A stretch of 10,298 nucleotides of DNA from Candidatus Niyogiibacteriota bacterium (lineage in GTDB: Bacteria; Patescibacteriota; Minisyncoccia; 1-14-0-10-42-19): contig JACQLG010000008.1 in assembly GCA_016204155.1 (NCBI GenBank), positions 1-10,298 on the forward strand, written 5' to 3'. Below, piece after piece: positions 1-6,984 of the stretch. The stretch's first letter is position 1, and every line of letters begins with the position of its first letter. Both the position numbers and the translations under genes were made by a program. Below the pieces are notes generated by a model that saw only the letters and a list, made by a program, of their open reading frames with translations, did not search any database and had not been told where the DNA came from.

Positions 1-30
1 CGGGGTATGCGCTTTAAAAAATAAAAGATA

Positions 31-2319
31 ATGAAACGATATTATTTTTTTATCATCGTCTGTGCGATTTCAGCCGCATTTTTTGTCGTTCCACCCAACG
101 TTTTTGCCAAGATCGATAATGCGGTGCCGTCAATAGAGCGTGCTGTAGCCATGGCCATGGATGAAAGCCACTCCCAAATATTTGTCCTCAATCGGGACAG
201 TACTATTTCTATCTATGATTTTAAGAGCGATACATTCGTAATTTCGAGAAAATCTATACCGAATTTAAGCAAGCCCTTCACGCTTTTTGTAAGTCCAGAC
301 GGATCTTTCGTCGCCTTTTTTTCATCAATCCAATCTTTGTCATTCACGGTCTCCATTTTTAAAACAAATGATATTTTGACTAGTGATTCGCCGAAGCCGA
401 CGGCAACGTATGTTTTGCCGCCGGTAACAATCGGCGCGGCTATAGGGAAATTTTCTGATGACAGCAAGACGTTATTTGTAATCCACGGGAAAAATACTGT
501 CTATTTCTTAAACGCGGAGACGCCCCGGCAAGAGTTATTGACAGTTGGGGACACCCCGCGGGCAATGGATTTTGATACCTCGGGTAAACTTCTGGTGCTT
601 AATGAGAAATCAAAGGATTTGAGCGTTGTCGATGTTTCAAAAAGAAAAGTAGTTGCCACGGTTAAACTTGGTTTGAATCCAAAAAATATACTATTTAACA
701 AAGTTACCGATAGAGCTTATGTTTCTCACGCTGACACAGATGAAGTATACGTCATTGATGTGGGCAAAGCGGTTGTTATCAAAAAAATTAAAGTTGACAG
801 TGATCCAGTTTCTTTGGCCTATGATGAGAATGACGGAAGCGTATTCGCAGCAAATAACAGCGCCGGCACCGTCAGTGTGATTGCGCCGGATTTTAGCGTA
901 AAAAGAGTTGAGTTGGGATTCCCCGCTTATGTGCACTCACCGCTCTCACTTGCGTATTTGAACGGAAGTAGGAAATTGTTCGTTATCAACGCGTCCGCGG
1001 CGAAGATTTTCGTGTATGATCATAAACGCGGGAGCATTGTTAAGGAGGAAAAAACCGACGCGTATCCCCTCGCAATTTTTACGTCCGAGAAATTAATGTC
1101 TGCGTTCGTGCGGCATTACGACGCCAATTCAATATTTGCTGTTGACGGCGGAACGCTTGCCATAGAACGTATTCCGACAGTGGTGAATGTTGCCGAAATG
1201 TTTTTCTCGCGGCCCCAGGGAATCGTAGTCGATGAGGAAAAGAATCTCATCTATGTTACCAATCTCGGCAGTGACACTATAACGGTAATTGATGGGGCGA
1301 CTCAAAAGCCGATCAAAAAGATCAAAGTCAATCTCGCGCCGCATAATATATTTTTAGATAAAAAAACAAAAAAACTTTATGTGATAAGCCCTCCGGATGG
1401 ATCCATAGCAATAGTGGATACTAGGAATCCGGATTATCCGGCGAAGACCGTTAAAATTGACGGGCAAGCTCGCGGAGGAGCCATAAACAGCCGGACCAAT
1501 ACGTTTTACGTTTCTAACACGACCAAAGCGACCTTGGAAGTGCTCGATATGGCGCGTGAAGAGTTTGTCTCCACGATTTCTTTTCCCGCAAAAAGTTTTC
1601 CTCTTATCAGCTCGATTGACGAGGAGCGAAATATCATTTATACGGCGCTCTACGGCGGCAGCAGCGTGGCGGTTACGAACGGCGCAACGAATAAAATCGA
1701 AAAGCAAATTCCAGTAGGGCAAAACCCGATTTGGGTTAAGCATATACCACAAATTGACCGCGTTTTTGTTACGGTTGAAGGAGAAAAAAAGGTTCTTGTC
1801 ATTGATCCGAAAACAAGAGAAATTATTCAAAGTATCGAGATGGACGGCATACCGTATCGCATTTTTTTCGATCGAAAAACGAACTATGTGTATATAAATT
1901 TTAGAAATGGCAGCGATGTCGCGGTACTCACAACGGAAGAAAATTCTTCCCGCTATCGAATTCTTAAGAAAACCGCAATACCATTTTTGGGAACAACGGA
2001 CTGGCGATATCACATGGTAGTAGAAAATCGCGTAACCAATCTCGCTTATTTTACTTCTGGCGTAGATAACACCGTTGACGTGGTTAAAATTGAGCGCGAT
2101 AATGAAAATATTCTACGCCCGGTTTGGTACGCCACTATTAATGCCGATGGGAGCGTAAGATATGCCTTCAAAGCAGAGGAGGTCAAAGGAAAACCAACAG
2201 TATCTCCGTTGACTGTTAAAATTATTATTGTTTCCATAGCTCTCATACTTGCGGCCGCGACTGCTTTATTTATCAGAAAGAGAAAGCAATTGGCGAGTTC
2301 GCCGCCTGGCAGTTTTTAA
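31..2319 (+). CDS. Exported YVTN-type beta-propeller repeat protein with C-terminal membrane anchor
   Basis: This 762-residue protein starts with a signal peptide: a KR pair, a hydrophobic core, and likely cleavage after VFA at about residue 26. The body is made of roughly a dozen degenerate repeats of about 40 residues. Each reads as a hydrophobic strand, then D-x-(K/R)-x-x-(K)-(L/I)-Y-V, then a turn rich in N/G/S/D, then V-x-V-ID. Clear units begin near residues 178, 218, 263, 306, 397, 441, 486, 574 and 616. That is the YVTN/beta-propeller pattern, and there are enough units for one or two propellers. A hydrophobic helix at about 729-747 is followed by RKRK, a stop-transfer signal, so the propeller should face outward with a short cytoplasmic tail. 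No LPxTG-like sorting motif is visible. Such proteins usually act in surface binding or as scaffolds; the ligand cannot be read here. There is no strong ribosome site before the ATG, and only 30 bases of upstream sequence are available. Confidence 0.9.
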   Translation: MKRYYFFIIVCAISAAFFVVPPNVFAKIDNAVPSIERAVAMAMDESHSQIFVLNRDSTISIYDFKSDTFVISRKSIPNLSKPFTLFVSPDGSFVAFFSSIQSLSFTVSIFKTNDILTSDSPKPTATYVLPPVTIGAAIGKFSDDSKTLFVIHGKNTVYFLNAETPRQELLTVGDTPRAMDFDTSGKLLVLNEKSKDLSVVDVSKRKVVATVKLGLNPKNILFNKVTDRAYVSHADTDEVYVIDVGKAVVIKKIKVDSDPVSLAYDENDGSVFAANNSAGTVSVIAPDFSVKRVELGFPAYVHSPLSLAYLNGSRKLFVINASAAKIFVYDHKRGSIVKEEKTDAYPLAIFTSEKLMSAFVRHYDANSIFAVDGGTLAIERIPTVVNVAEMFFSRPQGIVVDEEKNLIYVTNLGSDTITVIDGATQKPIKKIKVNLAPHNIFLDKKTKKLYVISPPDGSIAIVDTRNPDYPAKTVKIDGQARGGAINSRTNTFYVSNTTKATLEVLDMAREEFVSTISFPAKSFPLISSIDEERNIIYTALYGGSSVAVTNGATNKIEKQIPVGQNPIWVKHIPQIDRVFVTVEGEKKVLVIDPKTREIIQSIEMDGIPYRIFFDRKTNYVYINFRNGSDVAVLTTEENSSRYRILKKTAIPFLGTTDWRYHMVVENRVTNLAYFTSGVDNTVDVVKIERDNENILRPVWYATINADGSVRYAFKAEEVKGKPTVSPLTVKIIIVSIALILAAATALFIRKRKQLASSPPGSF

Positions 2320-2391
2320 GTTATTCGATCAGATCCCAGATACTCATTAAACCCCCACTCACATTGATGGTGTTTTGTTGTGGCCATTGTT

Positions 2392-2426
2392 AGTTTTTTT
2401 CCGGTGGTCCACCAAACCGAAAAACT
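2392..2426. repeat. Imperfect inverted repeat just upstream of a promoter
   Basis: The arms AGTTTTT (2392-2398) and AAAAACT (2420-2426) are complementary. They extend inward with CGG (2402-2404) and CCG (2417-2419) after a 3-base bulge. A small GGTGG-T-CCACC palindrome (2403-2413) lies in the loop region. The repeat ends two bases before the TTGACA at 2429. It lacks a U-tract on its plus-strand 3' side, so it is a poor terminator for the beta-propeller gene. It could be a regulator site or simply a structured spacer. Confidence 0.35.
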
Positions 2427-2428
2427 GC

Positions 2429-2456
2429 TTGACAACTGCATCCCATGTGCTACTTT
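2429..2456 (+). promoter_or_regulatory. Predicted sigma70 promoter for the 206-aa secreted protein
   Basis: A perfect TTGACA -35 box (2429-2434) is followed after 16 bp by TACTTT (2451-2456), a weak match to TATAAT. Transcription would start near 2463, giving a leader of about 30 bases that contains AAGGAGG. The -35 box is convincing, the -10 box only fair. Confidence 0.45.
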
Positions 2457-2481
2457 AGGAATAGTTACCTTCAGAGAATAC

Positions 2482-2488
2482 AAGGAGG
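2482..2488 (+). promoter_or_regulatory. Strong ribosome binding site that fixes the start at 2494
   Basis: AAGGAGG lies five bases before the ATG at 2494. The same frame stays open back to a GTG at 2380, but that start has no ribosome site and lies upstream of the promoter. The peptide also begins a clean signal sequence at 2494. The ATG at 2494 is therefore chosen. Confidence 0.8.
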
Positions 2489-2493
2489 CTTTC

Positions 2494-3114
2494 ATGAAAA
2501 GTAGTCAGGCGATACTCCGCGGAGTTGTCATCGTTTTTGTTCTCTTCGCGTTCATGTATGTACGTCCACTAATCGCTGGTGAGATCGATGATGTTGTCAA
2601 CGCGCCAAAGTTTGCTGTGGAAGATTCCTGGGAATATAAGACCGCTACCGGACGGCAATATACCGTTATGGTTGTCGAAGTGAATAACGATAGTCATGCC
2701 ATTACTGTTAGTTATGAGCCCAATGTGCGATTCCGCCGAAACAAGGATTTGGTTATTCAGGAGATTGAGGGTCCTTTGTCTTTCGATCGGCGAATTGTCA
2801 TCAACTGGAAGTATATCGATTTTCCGGCAAAAGTTGGAAAACAGTTCTCTTATCGCGTAGAGGGCTCCCGTGGAGCGTTTTCGATAGATACTACGGTTGC
2901 CGGATGGGAGACGATACGAGTACCCGCGGGGGATTTCAGAGCTCTCAAGTTGGAAAGTTGCTGGCGGAACGAATCCTCCGGGTGGTACGACTGCGGAATG
3001 AAATACTGGTATTCTCCCGAAGTGAGGTCGTTCGTCAAAAGACAAACTCCGGCTGGTTGGTTCCAACCCCTGCGAAATTCAGATTTCGAGCTGATCACTT
3101 TCAAGTTACAATAG
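2494..3114 (+). CDS. Secreted protein of unknown function, 206 aa
   Basis: The protein begins MKSSQ and has an N-terminal hydrophobic stretch (about residues 8-27) ending in IAG-E, a plausible signal peptidase site. The mature part looks all-beta. It contains a VPAGDFRALKLE segment (about 143-154) and a YWYSPEVRSFVKR segment (about 171-183). This arrangement recurs in periplasmic or secreted beta-rich proteins of unknown function, where a VPAG-type strand precedes a W-Y/F-P-E/D-V hairpin. Two cysteines, C156 and C167, are close enough to form a disulfide in an exported protein. It appears to be a monocistronic unit, with a promoter at 2429, AAGGAGG before the ATG, and a hairpin terminator from 3156. 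I do not recognise a specific function. A membrane-tethered form is possible if the signal is not cleaved. Confidence 0.85.
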   Translation: MKSSQAILRGVVIVFVLFAFMYVRPLIAGEIDDVVNAPKFAVEDSWEYKTATGRQYTVMVVEVNNDSHAITVSYEPNVRFRRNKDLVIQEIEGPLSFDRRIVINWKYIDFPAKVGKQFSYRVEGSRGAFSIDTTVAGWETIRVPAGDFRALKLESCWRNESSGWYDCGMKYWYSPEVRSFVKRQTPAGWFQPLRNSDFELITFKLQ

Positions 3115-3155
3115 TCCCTTTCGAGAAAACAATATCTTTAAGAAACCGAACATGC

Positions 3156-3179
3156 CCGAGCGCACCAGCGCTCGGTTTT
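3156..3179 (+). terminator. Rho-independent terminator after the 206-aa secreted protein
   Basis: An 8-bp perfect stem, CCGAGCGC (3156-3163) and GCGCTCGG (3168-3175), closes an ACCA loop and is followed by TTTTCTCTTT. It lies 41 bases after the stop codon at 3114 on the same strand. Confidence 0.85.
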
Positions 3180-3190
3180 CTCTTTCCCTA

Positions 3191-3226
3191 CAAGAAACCC
3201 CGCACGCAACGAAGCGGAGTGCGGGG
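3191..3226 (-). terminator. Hairpin terminator for the leftward ligase/methyltransferase operon
   Basis: CCCCGCAC (3198-3205) pairs perfectly with GTGCGGGG (3219-3226) around a 13-base loop. Read on the minus strand the stem is followed by TTTCTTG, a short U-rich tract. It lies 19 bases past the stop of the leftward ligase gene. The U-tract is weaker than in the neighbouring terminator at 3156, but together the two hairpins insulate the convergent genes. Confidence 0.65.
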
Positions 3227-3245
3227 AGGAGGTCATTCCCGAATT

Positions 3246-4565
3246 CTAAAAACTTTTTATATAGGGGAGTACCTTTGGTCCCTTGGAATGTAGGGATGTG
3301 ACATATTGCAAGGAAACATGGCTATTACAGGTAGTCTTTTTAAAATCGTCGAGTAACTCCTGTTCGTCTTTTTTTGTGTATCCACCCACGCGGACAATGC
3401 GGATTAAAAAAGCAAATGGCGCATAATGATCTATCTGGTATTGACGGATTTTCTCGAATCTGCGGTTAAAAATTCCAGTAAGCCTATAGGGCAAAATATG
3501 GCTTCCATCCGGCAGGAAGATTGGTGTAACGTCGTGAGTACGTCCACCGAAGCTAAAGGATGGAAAAGGATTGCCGCATGGGCACGCATCACTATAGAAA
3601 AAACCTTGATCACCAAGTTGGTAACGGATAAATGGCGCGATGTGGCTGTTCAAACCAGTTACCACAAGCTTGCCAATTTCTTCCTCCTTAAGCGGAAATC
3701 CATTTTCAGATATCACTTCGATAATGACGTCTTCGCTGTTTTCATGGAATCTGCCAGATTCGCACTCGCCGGCCATGACAGAAATTTCTCTGCAACCGTA
3801 ATGATTGACTATTTTGCAATGAAATCGGTCTTGAAGAAATAGCCGCATTTCCGGTGTCAATGCTTCGCCGGCTACGATGATAAGTTGGGGTCGAAGCATT
3901 ATATTATCTTCCTCCGCAATGTCCGACAAGAAGCGAAGAAGTGAGGGAAACCCCAATACAATTGATTTCGGCCTGGAAATGAGAGTGTAAATTTCTTTTC
4001 TTCTATCACGTAGTTCCTCCATGGCCTTTGCATAAAAACTATTTTGAAAAGAAAAGTTTGGATTGGGAGACGGCCATAGATGGATGACCGATTGCCGAGG
4101 AATTTTCTCTGTCCCGGCAATACGCAGTAAAATCGCCCAAATATGGGTATGCAGTCGTTTATCAGTAAAGAATGATACGGGCTCACCAGTTGACCCAGAA
4201 GTATAATTAAGGATACCGAATTTCGCAGAGATTTCCTTGTTTGTTCTATCTTCAATGGGCACGCTTCTCAAGTCGTCTTTGGTCATAACTGGTAAAGAAC
4301 GCAATCGTGATAAGGGACTTTGGGGTATAAGTGTATTGTCTTTTATCTTTCCTGCCCAGAAGGGTAGGTGGGCGGCGGTTCGAAGAAGACGTCTCAATTT
4401 CTTATCCCTAAGGGAATCATGGAACGCTTTCGGCATTCTTTTGCTTCTATATAAAGCCGAGAGTTGTAGTTTCACAAAAAACTCGTCAACGAATTGATTG
4501 TGTTCAAATTGCGAAAAATATTCTGCAGTGAAAAACCAAGGATGTTCTAGAATAAATTTAAACAT
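3246..4565 (-). CDS. PaaK/CapK-family adenylate-forming ligase (phenylacetate-CoA ligase-like)
   Basis: This protein of about 439 residues, the usual length for PaaK/CapK proteins, belongs to the ANL adenylating superfamily. Such enzymes activate a carboxylic acid with ATP to an acyl-adenylate and usually pass it to CoA. Numbered from the ATG at 4565, the family motifs are intact. They are the phosphate-binding loop TSGSTGEP (122-129), YGCREI in the aromatic-Gly...Glu position (256-261), RYQLGD (314-319), CPCG (328-331), and GRTHD (341-345) at the hinge. C-terminal lysines at 428 and 431 lie in the region where CapK proteins carry GK. The substrate acid cannot be read; CapK-type members are common in polysaccharide and secondary-metabolite loci. 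The methyltransferase stop codon is 17 bases upstream, so the two genes are probably cotranscribed and translationally linked. An in-frame TTG at 4580, two bases after that stop, is an alternative start. Neither start has a clear ribosome site. Confidence 0.88.
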   Translation of the reverse strand: MFKFILEHPWFFTAEYFSQFEHNQFVDEFFVKLQLSALYRSKRMPKAFHDSLRDKKLRRLLRTAAHLPFWAGKIKDNTLIPQSPLSRLRSLPVMTKDDLRSVPIEDRTNKEISAKFGILNYTSGSTGEPVSFFTDKRLHTHIWAILLRIAGTEKIPRQSVIHLWPSPNPNFSFQNSFYAKAMEELRDRRKEIYTLISRPKSIVLGFPSLLRFLSDIAEEDNIMLRPQLIIVAGEALTPEMRLFLQDRFHCKIVNHYGCREISVMAGECESGRFHENSEDVIIEVISENGFPLKEEEIGKLVVTGLNSHIAPFIRYQLGDQGFFYSDACPCGNPFPSFSFGGRTHDVTPIFLPDGSHILPYRLTGIFNRRFEKIRQYQIDHYAPFAFLIRIVRVGGYTKKDEQELLDDFKKTTCNSHVSLQYVTSLHSKGPKVLPYIKSF

Positions 4566-4582
4566 GCTATTAAATGTCAAAA

Positions 4583-5548
4583 TTATTTCTGCGATAGGAG
4601 AACAATTGGAAAGTATTCCGAATAAAGATAGTCATTCGCAGATTTTCTTTTAACTATTTTGAAAAATCGCGTCAAAATACGAATCAATTCTTTTTCCTCT
4701 GGCGGTGACCAGTCCCGATAGGAATCTTTATCGATTACGAGGACATCGTGTACTTTTTTTAGGAGTGGATCAATTTCATTTTTTTTATGCATTAGTTCGC
4801 TAAATTTTTTCTCGGAAAGATGACGATTAAACCTGCGTTCTTTCAAGTCGGCAAATAGCCATACCGTTTGAAGCTTTAACAAAGTAATTTTTTCCATGTT
4901 ACTAAAGGGGCCCGTAAGAACCTGTGTTGTGATATCATCAAAATTTCTTTGAATGAATTTTTCGTCCAAGAAAAAAAGTCTTGTTATGAATAAACCGTCG
5001 TCCTTTAATAGGTATTTTATTTTTTCAAGCAGAGTCGGTTCGAGGTTTGGTGTTACTTGATGTAATACTACGTCTCCTAATATCACATCGAAGAATTTAG
5101 CTGGAAAAGGGAGCTCAAGCCAGTTGCTTTTTATCCAAGTTTCTTTCAGTACGTCAACTTCTTGAGTGAATCGCAACATCGCGGACGGCATGTTGTAAGA
5201 AAAGTCTGCTATATATATTTTAGCGTTAGTTTCTTTTGAAACCAGATCTCTTACTTCCGGAGTCGATCCTAGAATAAGGATGCTATTCTTTTGACTCTTT
5301 CGCTTCAAAAAATTACTATATATTTCGATATCGCCTTTGCTAGGCCGTACCGGACATGCAACCTTATCCCAAAAATATGATTGCCGTTCCCAGTAGGCAT
5401 AATGCTGATGTTCTGGGTAAATGTTTGATTGCTCGAAACGAGATCCGTGAATTGCAGCGTCCAAAATACGGATTTCTTCGGCGTTTAATAGTGTAGGAAT
5501 TGCGTCCAATACTTTTCTAACAAATTTTTTTACAAAATTATTCTTCAT
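4583..5548 (-). CDS. Class I SAM-dependent methyltransferase
   Basis: The protein has 321 residues with a Rossmann-type methyltransferase core. Motif I is ILILGSTPE (about 90-98), a variant of the glycine-rich SAM loop in which only one glycine remains. An acidic residue follows at D115 (IYIADFS), then FFDVILGD (152-159), and the post-core strand LLKDDGLFITR (180-190). An upstream segment of the form YW-x-x-Q-x-x-x-W...CPVRPS-x-x-DI (about 52-74) matches a subfamily I know from the P-(L/V)-RPS-x-x-D-I and ILG-(A/S/V)-TPE signatures; this is recollection, not a search. The last 140 residues form a separate charged, helical region of unknown role. It is the first gene of a two-gene leftward operon with the ligase ending at 3246. 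A modest GGAAAG lies before the ATG. The methyl acceptor is unknown. Confidence 0.85.
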   Translation of the reverse strand: MKNNFVKKFVRKVLDAIPTLLNAEEIRILDAAIHGSRFEQSNIYPEHQHYAYWERQSYFWDKVACPVRPSKGDIEIYSNFLKRKSQKNSILILGSTPEVRDLVSKETNAKIYIADFSYNMPSAMLRFTQEVDVLKETWIKSNWLELPFPAKFFDVILGDVVLHQVTPNLEPTLLEKIKYLLKDDGLFITRLFFLDEKFIQRNFDDITTQVLTGPFSNMEKITLLKLQTVWLFADLKERRFNRHLSEKKFSELMHKKNEIDPLLKKVHDVLVIDKDSYRDWSPPEEKELIRILTRFFKIVKRKSANDYLYSEYFPIVLLSQK

Positions 5549-5586
5549 TTTGATCTTTCCATTAAGTTATTGAATATTGAAAATTG

Positions 5587-5600
5587 CTATGCTAGCATAG
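5587..5600. promoter_or_regulatory. Perfect 14-bp palindrome in the divergent promoter region
   Basis: CTATGCTAGCATAG is a perfect palindrome, seven bases before the ATG at 5608 and 39 bases before the leftward methyltransferase start. TATGCT (5588-5593) is preceded by TGC, so it could also be an extended -10 element for the rightward gene. In that case the mRNA would begin near 5600 with a very short leader. A dimeric repressor bound here could control both divergent transcripts. No regulator gene is in the window. Confidence 0.45.
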
Positions 5601-5607
5601 ATACGCC

Positions 5608-6888
5608 ATGAAACCATTGTCGTTACACGAACTTGTGAATTATGCTTGGCAGCATTCAAATTTTTATCGTGAGCTATGGAAATCGAAGGGTTTTAATCCC
5701 GAAAAAGAGTTTCGCAGTGATAGTGATTTAAAAAAAATTCCAATACTTACCAAGAGCGAATTTTTATCGACATCAGCAAAGAGTCGCTCTATTTTAAACC
5801 CTGAGGATGGCTATTACTTTACCGCTATTTCGAGTGGTGCGACAGCGCGTCCTTTAATAAGTCTTCAGTCACGTTTTCCCAAGCCGAGCTATTATCGTTT
5901 TATCGAAAGTCAGGTAAAGGGGTCTCGTTCATCAGTTCTCATACTTCGACCCGCAAGTCATGCAACTGCGTTTCTCGGAGCGACATTGCCAGAAAAATAT
6001 TTTCCTCCGGGATCTATATTTTCTATCGGCGATATAGTAAATTATAGTGTGTCAGCTCATATCGCTAAAGAAATTGAAGCTGACTCGCTTGTTGCGCGTC
6101 CATCTGATGCAGTCCGCTTTGCGGCAGTTCTGGAACAGGTGGGGTATTCGTTATCTCGGATAACTTTCGTGTGGATCACGGGTGAACCCTTGACCTCAGC
6201 CGCCACGTCTCTTCTTAAATCTCTTTACTCTAATGCAGTAATTTTTTATGTATATGCGATGACCGAAGGTCCTTGTTCAATGGGTATGAAATCATCATTA
6301 TGCAGTTCGCTTGATGCAATAGGTCCCGGCGCTTACCATCTTAACACTGAAGATTTTATTTTTGAAATACCAGAAAAATCGTCCATCGTTACTGCACTTC
6401 ACAAAATTCCTACTCCTATCATTCGGTACGAAACGGGTGATTCTATGACGATTAAAGAAAATTTTCAATGTTCCTGTGGGTTTCCCGTAGGTACAATTGG
6501 TATCATCGGTCCTCGAGACGGAGAAAGTTCGTACAAGATTGGCGGCTGCTTATTTCGTGTCGGTGATATACAAAAAGTATTGAAATTTCTGCCTGAGTTG
6601 GTTACTACCGATTTCATTTTGCGGATTGAGCAGAAAATTATAAATAATCGTTTAGAGAATCACTTGCGGTTTACCGTACGACCCATAGGTGTTCCTACCG
6701 ACTTTGTTACAGACGTGATTAGAGAGGCGCTTAAGAAAAAATTGTATGTTACACGATCGCGAACGTTGGAGGATGCCATGCGTCAGAGTATCATCGGGAG
6801 AATTGAAATTGATTATAATGTAGCGTTGAATGGTTCTTCTATATTACCACCCGATGAAATTTTAACCCCATTTCAAGATGTTGCTTAG
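5608..6888 (+). CDS. Divergent PaaK/CapK-like adenylate-forming enzyme homologue
   Basis: This 426-residue protein has the same family layout as the leftward ligase but altered signature residues. The phosphate loop reads SSGATARP (75-82) instead of the usual SSG(T/S)TGxP, so one glycine is replaced. YAMTE (216-220) supplies the conserved Glu, YETGD (274-278) the ribose-binding Asp, and C288-x-CG is the short cysteine pair. The hinge region reads GPRDGES (301-307) where the partner has GRTHD. The C-terminal domain has no evident GK lysine. The N-terminal region (YAWQHSNFYRELW, then PILTKSEF) is typical of PaaK proteins. It may still adenylate an acid with changed specificity, or act as a transferase or partner of the other ligase. 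The start ATG has no Shine-Dalgarno sequence, and a palindrome and a possible -10 box lie directly upstream. A terminator follows 54 bases after the stop. Confidence 0.85.
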   Translation: MKPLSLHELVNYAWQHSNFYRELWKSKGFNPEKEFRSDSDLKKIPILTKSEFLSTSAKSRSILNPEDGYYFTAISSGATARPLISLQSRFPKPSYYRFIESQVKGSRSSVLILRPASHATAFLGATLPEKYFPPGSIFSIGDIVNYSVSAHIAKEIEADSLVARPSDAVRFAAVLEQVGYSLSRITFVWITGEPLTSAATSLLKSLYSNAVIFYVYAMTEGPCSMGMKSSLCSSLDAIGPGAYHLNTEDFIFEIPEKSSIVTALHKIPTPIIRYETGDSMTIKENFQCSCGFPVGTIGIIGPRDGESSYKIGGCLFRVGDIQKVLKFLPELVTTDFILRIEQKIINNRLENHLRFTVRPIGVPTDFVTDVIREALKKKLYVTRSRTLEDAMRQSIIGRIEIDYNVALNGSSILPPDEILTPFQDVA

Positions 6889-6942
6889 TAAGGATTGATA
6901 TCTGCGGACGGTTTTCATATATCTTTTTCTAAAGAAAATAAT

Positions 6943-6979
6943 AAGAGTCAGCCATCTACGGAATGCTGACTCTTTTTTT
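6943..6979. terminator. Bidirectional rho-independent terminator between convergent genes
   Basis: AAGAGTCAGC (6943-6952) and GCTGACTCTT (6965-6974) form a perfect 10-bp stem with a 12-base loop. A T-run follows on the plus strand. On the minus strand the stem is followed by ATTATTTTC, also U-rich. It can stop both the rightward ligase-like gene and the leftward acyltransferase gene, whose stop codon at 6985 is adjacent. Confidence 0.88.
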
Positions 6980-6984
6980 CTGTG

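Noticed and set aside
1354..2013. Minus-strand 219-codon frame inside the beta-propeller gene
   Set aside because: It is antisense to a clearly repetitive, well-supported coding frame, is rich in Arg, Asn and Ile without domain structure, and has no start signals.
2380..2493. Longer GTG start for the 206-aa secreted protein
   Set aside because: The extension has no ribosome site, would lie upstream of the predicted promoter and would bury the signal peptide. AAGGAGG and a clean signal sequence support the ATG at 2494.
3156..3226. The two adjacent hairpins as a CRISPR fragment or recombination site
   Set aside because: The stems differ in sequence, there are no repeated units with spacers, and both are well explained as terminators of convergent genes.
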